Shown: positions 6,784 through 11,128 of the stretch, in pieces
Layout of the letters: the number at the start of each line of letters is the position of its first letter
How positions within the stretch are numbered: the stretch's first letter is position 1
Assembly (NCBI GenBank): GCA_938050265.1
Contig: CALLJT010000015.1
Location: 1 to 11,128 of the forward strand
Origin: Candidatus Saccharimonadia bacterium
Lineage (GTDB): Bacteria; Patescibacteriota; Saccharimonadia; Saccharimonadales; SZUA-47
Direction: 5' to 3'
Length of the DNA stretch: 11,128 bases
Made by a program: the position numbers and the translations under genes
Notes under the pieces: model-generated
Databases searched by the model: none
The model's input: the letters and a program-made list of their open reading frames with translations, nothing else
Told to the model about the DNA's origin: nothing

Positions 6784-7707
6784 TTAGATCGCGGCACCAC
6801 CATACTGGTAGCGAAGCGGATATGCAGACCCGTCAACAAAACCTTCTGATACATCTTTTAGCGTGCGATATTCCCCTGCTAATGCGGCGTTCACGCATGT
6901 GCCATCTGCCATCACGTAGCTCTGTGAGCTTCCGGCAGCGACGGTCGTATCGTTCAGATCATATATCCAGTAGTGATCACCTGAGCGCACAAAAAAGCTC
7001 TCTGTGTCATATGGATATACCCGTGTGTCTGGGTTCATTGCCAGCGCCTGGCCTTCGCAGTCAGCAAGCATGAAAGAAACAACGTCTTCCTGCACGTCGT
7101 CACCGTATTTCGGCATTTCGTGAACCATGCTAGAAGCAGTATCGAAGTATTTGACAGCCGTTAGGTCGCCGTAGTTCTCTTCGTCGAGTAGAATTCCCAG
7201 CACGTCGTCGTGACCGTTCAGCACCCAAATACGATCGTCGCGCATCTCAAGCGCGTCAACACGTGCCTCTACGCTAACGAGTGCTGCGTTGACCGTCTCG
7301 CTCCATACCTGTAGATCAGTCACGTCGGACTGGAGTGCAGCAACCATGGTCGCTGTGCTGTCTGCACCGGACACGATACTGTCGAACGTATTGTGAACTT
7401 CGACATGCAAATCTACGAGCTTCACCGCACCATCTTGGATGTCTATACTCTTCAATGAGTTATTTTTTATATCAGCTGATATTAGTGAGTCGTTACGAAT
7501 GTCTCGACTCAAGATCGAATCGTCTTTGATGTCAGCTGAGTTGATTGACCCATCAAGTATGTCAATACCGGCTATTGAACCGTTTAAAATATCTACGCTT
7601 GTTATCGTGTTGTCGTCGATATCAGCACCGCTCACAGCGCCTGCTTGACCGCCAAGACCAACAGCACACACTGCCACAACAAGTGCATAGCCCATTAGTT
7701 TTTTCAT
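6784..7707 (-). CDS. Secreted fibre-like protein: decapeptide repeats, coiled coil, C-terminal domain
   Basis: A 307-residue exported protein of unknown function. Residues 1-24 are a clear signal peptide (basic MKK, hydrophobic ALVVAVCAVGLGG, cleavage probably after AGA). Residues 27-100 contain eight repeats at an exact 10-residue period, pattern xx[A/V/I/R]DI-x-[D/N]-x-[S/T]-[I/L], with the Asp-Ile/Leu pair at 29, 39, 49, 59, 69, 79, 89 and 99. Similar DI..GSI repeats occur in many secreted or fibre-like bacterial proteins and suggest an extended beta structure. Residues about 105-155 look like a coiled coil, often an oligomerising stalk. The C-terminal 150 residues are acidic and aromatic-rich, with two cysteines (217, 271) that could form a disulfide. 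No LPXTG, C-terminal anchor helix or lipobox is seen. I chose the ATG at 7707, not the frame's earlier ATG at 7755, because it begins the signal peptide and follows a strong GGGGGAGGG site. It may be an adhesin, but binding is not shown. Confidence 0.8.
   Translation of the reverse strand: MKKLMGYALVVAVCAVGLGGQAGAVSGADIDDNTITSVDILNGSIAGIDILDGSINSADIKDDSILSRDIRNDSLISADIKNNSLKSIDIQDGAVKLVDLHVEVHNTFDSIVSGADSTATMVAALQSDVTDLQVWSETVNAALVSVEARVDALEMRDDRIWVLNGHDDVLGILLDEENYGDLTAVKYFDTASSMVHEMPKYGDDVQEDVVSFMLADCEGQALAMNPDTRVYPYDTESFFVRSGDHYWIYDLNDTTVAAGSSQSYVMADGTCVNAALAGEYRTLKDVSEGFVDGSAYPLRYQYGGAAI
7408..7629 (-). repeat. Eight tandem decapeptide repeats (coding)
   Basis: This segment encodes residues 27-100 of the secreted protein, eight 30-nt units each carrying an Asp-Ile or Asp-Leu pair at the same position. 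The DNA copies have diverged, so the periodicity is clearer in protein than in nucleotides; that argues for old repeats held by selection rather than recent expansion. Confidence 0.8.
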
Positions 7708-7717
7708 ATAAAAGATA

Positions 7718-7790
7718 CCCTCCCCCTTATTTGATACGTTCATCATACATGACACGTCAAGCTTATGCTACATTTTAATCGCGTTTTAAT
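7718..7790 (-). promoter_or_regulatory. Promoter region and strong ribosome binding site of the secreted repeat protein
   Basis: On the minus strand AAGGGGGAGGG (7728-7718) ends ten bases before the ATG at 7707 and fixes that start. Two promoter arrangements are possible: -10 TATGAT (7747-7742) with a poor -35, or TTGACG (7760-7755) with an 18-bp spacer to TATCAA (7736-7731). The first leaves a complete ribosome site in the transcript. Upstream, two ATTAAAA copies (7790-7784 and 7779-7773) lie 11 bp apart, one helical turn, in the position of an UP element. Confidence 0.45.
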
Positions 7791-7794
7791 ATAC

Positions 7795-9558
7795 CTAATC
7801 GGCGACAGGTTTCAGGAGGTTTTCTCGCTCTAGATGCAGCAGCACTTCCTGAGCGAGCTGCTCCTGAGTAGTTGAGACTGTTTCTAGGACGATATCTGCA
7901 TCTGCGGGGGCTTCGTACGGATCAGACACACCGGTAAACTCCTTGATCTTGCCAGCACGCGCTGCGGCATAGAGGCCTTTTCGGTCACGCTGTTCACAGA
8001 CCTCGAGCGACGTAGCTACATGTACGAGCACGAACTTTGCGCCGCTTTCTTCTACCATGGACCTGACTGTTTTACGGGTAGCATCATAAGGCGCTATCGG
8101 TGCGCAGATGGCCGCTCCACCGTGCTTAGCGATCTCTGCAGCTACGTAGCCTATCCGTGTCACGTTTAAGTCGCGGTGCTCCCGTGAAAACCCGAGCTCT
8201 GACGATAAATTCTGTCGTACGATATCACCATCAAGCAGTGTCACGGATTTATCGCCTTGCTGCAGGAGCTTGACCTGTAGTGCATTAGCGATCGTGGACT
8301 TACCTGCGCCAGATAGTCCGGTAAAAAACACCACGAATCCCCTCTGGTGCATTGGCTTAGTCGTACGCTGCAGTTCGTGGGCTACTTCTGGGTAGGTAAA
8401 CCACTCTGGTATGGGGCGTCCGTCGGTCAAACGGGCACGCAGCTCAGTACCAGAAATATGTGCGACGTCCATGCCGTCTTCCACCTCAGACATCTCTAGG
8501 TATTTGTCGAGCTGCTTCACATATGCGAGCATCCCGACGTTCACGATTTCGATGCCTATTTCGTCTGCATGCTTCTCTGCCAGCTGGACCGCTGCGAACG
8601 GATCATAGAAGTCTTCACCCTGGGAGTTTTTGCCTGGACCAGCGTGGTCGCGACCAACTACAAAATGCGTAACACCGTAGTTTTTACGAATGATCGCATG
8701 CCACAGCGCCTCCCTCGGACCGCCCATACGCATCGCCAGTGGCAGCAGCGATATCATGGCAGTACTGTCTGGGTAGCGGTTAATGATGCGTTTATAGATG
8801 CGTACGCGAGTATAGTGGTCAATGTCACCAGGCTTTGTCATGCCCACAACAGGGTGTATCAGTACATTTGCGCCCGTACGCTTAGCGGCACGAACAGTCG
8901 CTTCAACGTGCGAACGATGCATCGGGTTGCGTGTCTGGAACGCAACAATCTTGTTCCACCCACGTTTTTCGAACCGTTCACGCAGTTCACGAGGCGTCAG
9001 ACGGAGTTCGTTAAAATCATAATACGTCGGCATATCCACACCCTGCAGATCGCCACCGACATACCACTCTCTGCCCTCCGTATGCATGTAGTTCACAGCT
9101 GGGTGAGCCGAGTCATTGGCACCGTACACCTGCTCTGCTTCACGTGCCATATCTGGCTGCCAGACGTCGCCTACTGTGAGCACGGCAAGGAGTGTCCACT
9201 CGGGGTCACGTAGAGCGACTTTTTGTCCTTTTTTAAGGGAGCGTGCGACATCGTCAGGTACATCAAGCGTGATCGGCACTGGCCACAGCAGCCCGTTTGC
9301 CAGCCGCATATCCGAACAAACTGACTCATAATCTGCCTTATTCATAAACCCACGCAGCGGACTAAACCCACCGTTCAGTATCATTTCTACGTCACACACT
9401 TGGCGTCTGGAGAGGAAGATATTCGTCATGTCTTGTGAATCAGTTTTGAGTTTTTTCGCCTGAGAAGGAGTCGCCATACAATCAACTAACTCTCCGCCGT
9501 GCGGTTGACCCATGCCAGTGCGTACTACCTTAGTGGTTGTAGGTTTTTTTGTCTTCAT
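7795..9558 (-). CDS. sat/cysC: Bifunctional ATP sulfurylase-APS kinase (PAPS synthetase)
   Basis: A 587-residue fusion that makes PAPS from sulfate and two ATP in the cytosol. Residues about 15-395 are ATP sulfurylase, with the nucleotide/sulfate motif QTRNPMHRSH (208-217), the HPVVGMTKPGD segment (235-245) and GRDHAGPG (302-309). Residues about 405-580 are APS kinase: P-loop GLSGAGKST (414-422), LDGDIVRQNL (442-451), RDLNVTRIGYVA (462-473) and KGLYAAARAGKIKEFTGVSDPYE (527-549). The intact P-loop argues that the kinase half is active, unlike the degenerate C-terminal domain of fungal ATP sulfurylases. The order sulfurylase-kinase matches some bacterial fusions such as that of Aquifex and is opposite to animal PAPS synthase. 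Start ATG 9558 follows AAGGAG at 9575-9570 with an 11-nt gap. It diverges from the PAP phosphatase gene, and with the downstream sulfotransferase it forms a sulfation cycle. No reductase gene accompanies it here. Confidence 0.95.
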   Translation of the reverse strand: MKTKKPTTTKVVRTGMGQPHGGELVDCMATPSQAKKLKTDSQDMTNIFLSRRQVCDVEMILNGGFSPLRGFMNKADYESVCSDMRLANGLLWPVPITLDVPDDVARSLKKGQKVALRDPEWTLLAVLTVGDVWQPDMAREAEQVYGANDSAHPAVNYMHTEGREWYVGGDLQGVDMPTYYDFNELRLTPRELRERFEKRGWNKIVAFQTRNPMHRSHVEATVRAAKRTGANVLIHPVVGMTKPGDIDHYTRVRIYKRIINRYPDSTAMISLLPLAMRMGGPREALWHAIIRKNYGVTHFVVGRDHAGPGKNSQGEDFYDPFAAVQLAEKHADEIGIEIVNVGMLAYVKQLDKYLEMSEVEDGMDVAHISGTELRARLTDGRPIPEWFTYPEVAHELQRTTKPMHQRGFVVFFTGLSGAGKSTIANALQVKLLQQGDKSVTLLDGDIVRQNLSSELGFSREHRDLNVTRIGYVAAEIAKHGGAAICAPIAPYDATRKTVRSMVEESGAKFVLVHVATSLEVCEQRDRKGLYAAARAGKIKEFTGVSDPYEAPADADIVLETVSTTQEQLAQEVLLHLERENLLKPVAD

Positions 9559-9597
9559 CGCTGAGAATACTCCTTATTACGCATCATCTTCACATTC

Positions 9598-9607
9598 ATT
9601 GTATACT
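9598..9607. promoter_or_regulatory. Overlapping divergent -10 elements of sat/cysC and cysQ
   Basis: The palindrome GTATAC at 9601-9606 supplies a plus-strand TATACT (9602-9607) for cysQ and contributes to a minus-strand TACAAT (9603-9598) for the PAPS synthetase. Expected starts are near 9614 (plus) and 9591 (minus), giving leaders of about 7 and 33 nt. The minus -35 candidate TTCATA (9625-9620, 16-bp spacer) is weak and no plus -35 is clear. Because the -10 sites overlap, one polymerase should exclude the other. Confidence 0.45.
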
Positions 9608-9616
9608 GATGCATCA
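9607..9616. promoter_or_regulatory. Perfect 10-bp palindrome in the divergent promoter, candidate operator
   Basis: TGATGCATCA is perfectly self-complementary, abuts the GTATAC palindrome, and covers the expected cysQ start point and the spacer of the sat/cysC promoter. A GCATCA half site recurs at 9581-9586, 30 bp away. A bound regulator here could control both genes. No regulator gene is visible in the window. Confidence 0.3.
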
Positions 9617-9620
9617 GACT

Positions 9621-10424
9621 ATGAACACACACGTAGACATTTCCACACTCATCGAAATCGCTGAAGCAGCAGCTGTGCACATCATGGATGTGTATGCTCA
9701 GCAGACAATCAACTCCGAAACCAAAACAGCCGCCGACGGCTTCGTGTCACCACTCACCACCGCCGATACCGGTGCACACACCATTATCACGCAGCAACTG
9801 CAGGCAGCGTACCCAGACATACCCCAAGTCAGCGAAGAACAAGACATCCAGCAGAGCGAACAGGCAGCTCGCGAACACACGGTGTTCTATATCGACCCGA
9901 TAGACGGTACGAAAGAATTCATACGCAAAACCGGTAGCTTTACAGTCAACATAGGCCTCGTCACAGACGGTGTGCCCGTAGCTGGTGTCGTCTACGCTCC
10001 TGCTCGCGATCTACTCTACTATGGTGACGCCACTGGTGCGTTTAAACGTACTGTGGGACAGGCCAGTCCAATGAGTGCAAACACACACACCACCGCACGC
10101 ACCGTTGTTGCATCAAAAAACCACCTGGACGACACCACGCAAGCGTTCGTTGCGTCACTCGGTGACGACATCGAACTCATCCAAACCGGGTCATCTCTGA
10201 AAATATGTGCCGTAGCAGACGGCAGTGCAGACGTTTACCCACGCATCGCACCGACCACTATGGAATGGGACACAGCCGCGGCCGACGCGATTTTGCGCGC
10301 AGCCGGTGGGACGATGATCGACCGCAGCGGTCAAACACTCGTATACGGCAAACCTGGACTGCGCAACCAGAGCTTCATCGCCCACGCCCCCAACATACAG
10401 TTCTCACTCCCCGCAACGCCTTAA
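9621..10424 (+). CDS. cysQ: CysQ-type 3'(2'),5'-bisphosphate nucleotidase (PAP phosphatase)
   Basis: A 267-residue member of the lithium-sensitive, metal-dependent inositol-monophosphatase-like family. Motifs in order: SPLTTAD (43-49), the metal-ligand glutamates SEE (71-73), DPIDGTKEF (92-100), GSSLK (190-194) and YPRIAPTTMEWDTAAADAIL (206-225), the last two closely resembling CysQ. It is near the usual CysQ length (E. coli about 246). The expected reaction is PAP to AMP and phosphate, removing the inhibitory by-product of sulfotransferases; some relatives also act on PAPS. ATG 9621 is preferred over an upstream TTG at 9549 and an ATG at 9609, because a TATACT -10 at 9602-9607 would put the transcript start near 9614 and the family similarity begins after 9621. 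The leader is too short for a Shine-Dalgarno site. It diverges from the PAPS synthetase and precedes the sulfotransferase on the same strand. Confidence 0.93.
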   Translation: MNTHVDISTLIEIAEAAAVHIMDVYAQQTINSETKTAADGFVSPLTTADTGAHTIITQQLQAAYPDIPQVSEEQDIQQSEQAAREHTVFYIDPIDGTKEFIRKTGSFTVNIGLVTDGVPVAGVVYAPARDLLYYGDATGAFKRTVGQASPMSANTHTTARTVVASKNHLDDTTQAFVASLGDDIELIQTGSSLKICAVADGSADVYPRIAPTTMEWDTAAADAILRAAGGTMIDRSGQTLVYGKPGLRNQSFIAHAPNIQFSLPATP

Positions 10425-10584
10425 CCCACCCCACCACTGCTAAGGGTCCGTCCTCGAGCAACGAGCGTTTAAGACGTGTTTCGGGCTGCATCGCATGTAA
10501 GTGGGGTTAATTTAACTACAGGTAATGCTTGCGCTTATTGGTATACTTATACAAGTAAAGTTTAAAAGCTCCGTTCCAAGCGCT
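10425..10584 (+). other. Intergenic region between cysQ and the sulfotransferase, with a candidate promoter
   Basis: This 160-bp gap holds no gene I can support. TTAACCC at the cysQ stop (10421-10427) can pair with GGGTTAA (10504-10510) across a long loop, too weak to call a terminator. GTTAA-T-TTAAC (10506-10516) is a small inverted repeat that could be an operator. TGGTATACT (10539-10547) is an extended -10 with an expected start near 10554, leaving a leader of about 31 nt without a clear Shine-Dalgarno site. So the sulfotransferase may have its own promoter as well as read-through from cysQ. Confidence 0.4.
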
Positions 10585-11128
10585 ATGAAAAAACAAAAAC
10601 AATCGAACCCACCGTACAAAATAGATATCGTCGGCATTGGATTTCCGAAATGCGGAACCACCTGGACTGCCCGGGTGATCGCTGGACACCCTGAGGTTGA
10701 TTTCAGTAGCGAAAAAGAACCCAACCACTTCATGCCTGACGGGTTCCGCGCGCACAACCCTAAAAGCTTCGCGATGCTCAAACACGTCAAAAACCCAGCG
10801 AGCTACCTCAAACTATTCGCAGACAACCAGCTCCCTAAAGCCGAGTTCAGTGTCTATTATGCGTATTCAGAACAAGCACTCCGTGCGATCCACGCACACA
10901 ACCCCGATGCCAAAATCGTGATGTGCATCAGAAACCCAGTCGACGCATCATATTCACACTATAACTACTACTACAACTCTTCGAACAACTGGGCCATGAA
11001 GCCTCAGTTCATAGACGAATTCAACGCGGACACTGTATACACCGAGAGATACGCATTCTCACAGTATATCCAGAGAGTGTTCGATATATTCCCCGCTAAA
11101 AACGTACATATAATCCAGCAGGAAGATA
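10585..11128 (+). CDS. PAPS-dependent sulfotransferase, N-terminal part (cut by window end)
   Basis: From the ATG at 10585 the frame is open to the window end, giving 181 residues of a longer protein. After a basic, polar lead (MKKQKQSNPP) comes IVGIGFPKCGTTW (15-27), the 5'-phosphosulfate-binding loop of sulfotransferases, and EKEPNHFM (43-50), similar to the segment carrying catalytic or substrate contacts in heparan-sulfate-type enzymes. Residues 111-126 (IVMCIRNPVDASYSHY) form the 3'-phosphate-binding motif with the expected Arg and Ser. Family members usually have about 250-330 residues, so the C-terminal third is probably missing. The reaction is transfer of sulfate from PAPS to a hydroxyl or amine, releasing PAP, which the adjacent CysQ would clear. 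No signal peptide or anchor is visible, so a cytosolic or membrane-associated enzyme acting before flipping is likely. The acceptor is unknown; a surface glycan is inferred from the neighbourhood. Confidence 0.9.
   Translation, partial: MKKQKQSNPPYKIDIVGIGFPKCGTTWTARVIAGHPEVDFSSEKEPNHFMPDGFRAHNPKSFAMLKHVKNPASYLKLFADNQLPKAEFSVYYAYSEQALRAIHAHNPDAKIVMCIRNPVDASYSHYNYYYNSSNNWAMKPQFIDEFNADTVYTERYAFSQYIQRVFDIFPAKNVHIIQQED

Noticed and set aside
7408..7629. CRISPR-like or satellite repeat at DNA level
   Set aside because: The 30-nt periodicity comes from coding decapeptides whose DNA copies have diverged, and there are no conserved direct repeats with unique spacers.
7708..7755. Sixteen-residue extension of the secreted repeat protein
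   Set aside because: It would bury the signal peptide and translate through the GGGGGAGGG ribosome site that precedes the ATG at 7707.
8569..9213. Plus-strand open frame of 214 codons inside the PAPS synthetase gene
   Set aside because: It is antisense to a gene with clear catalytic motifs, and its translation is rich in Arg, His and Cys with no domain. It is a shadow of the real gene.
9549..9620. N-terminal extension of cysQ to a TTG at 9549
   Set aside because: It would overlap the divergent PAPS synthetase start and run through both promoters. CysQ similarity starts only after 9621.
7795..10424. Assimilatory sulfate reduction operon for cysteine synthesis
   Set aside because: No PAPS/APS reductase, sulfite reductase or cysteine synthase is present, and the next gene is a sulfotransferase. 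The rest of the genome is not visible, so this is rejected only for this window.
154..10424. UGA reassigned to glycine or tryptophan
   Set aside because: All recognised genes are full length without any in-frame TGA, and glycine and tryptophan are encoded normally. Absence of TGA stops alone does not show recoding.
10425..10584. tRNA or small RNA in the gap before the sulfotransferase
   Set aside because: No cloverleaf, T-arm consensus or compact stem with a T-run could be found; only a long-range seven-base pairing and a small inverted repeat.

Overview
The window reads as bacterial chromosome from a surface-polysaccharide locus of roughly even base composition. No marker gene fixes the taxon. 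Sparse Shine-Dalgarno sites, at least one apparently leaderless gene, nine stop codons that are all TAA or TAG, and a decapeptide-repeat secreted protein would fit a Patescibacteria/CPR-type genome. That assignment is weak inference. No RNA gene, insertion sequence, CRISPR array or prophage gene was seen.

Layout. The tail of an unidentified plus-strand gene (2-157) converges on a minus-strand pair running from 3646 to 154: a Wzx-like flippase, then a GT2-GT4 fusion glycosyltransferase that overlaps it by 44 nt. Divergent from the flippase is a plus-strand GT2 glycosyltransferase (3757-4656). It converges on an unrecognised minus-strand gene (4671-5414), and from that gene's upstream region a plus-strand polysaccharide pyruvyl transferase diverges (5551-6696). 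A minus-strand secreted repeat/coiled-coil protein follows (6784-7707). Next is a minus-strand bifunctional ATP sulfurylase-APS kinase (7795-9558), divergent across a 62-bp shared promoter region from a plus-strand CysQ-type PAP phosphatase (9621-10424). Last is a plus-strand PAPS-dependent sulfotransferase (10585 onward), cut by the window end.

How it fits together. The first half holds the glycan machinery: a predicted membrane GT2 fused to a cytosolic GT4, a second GT2, a lipid-linked oligosaccharide flippase and a pyruvyl transferase. The second half holds a full sulfate activation and transfer cycle: sulfate + ATP -> APS -> PAPS (fusion enzyme), PAPS -> sulfated acceptor + PAP (sulfotransferase), PAP -> AMP + phosphate (CysQ). 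No PAPS/APS reductase or sulfite reductase is present here, so the activated sulfate is probably used for sulfation rather than cysteine synthesis. The best overall hypothesis is a locus for a sulfated, possibly pyruvylated, acidic cell-surface glycan.
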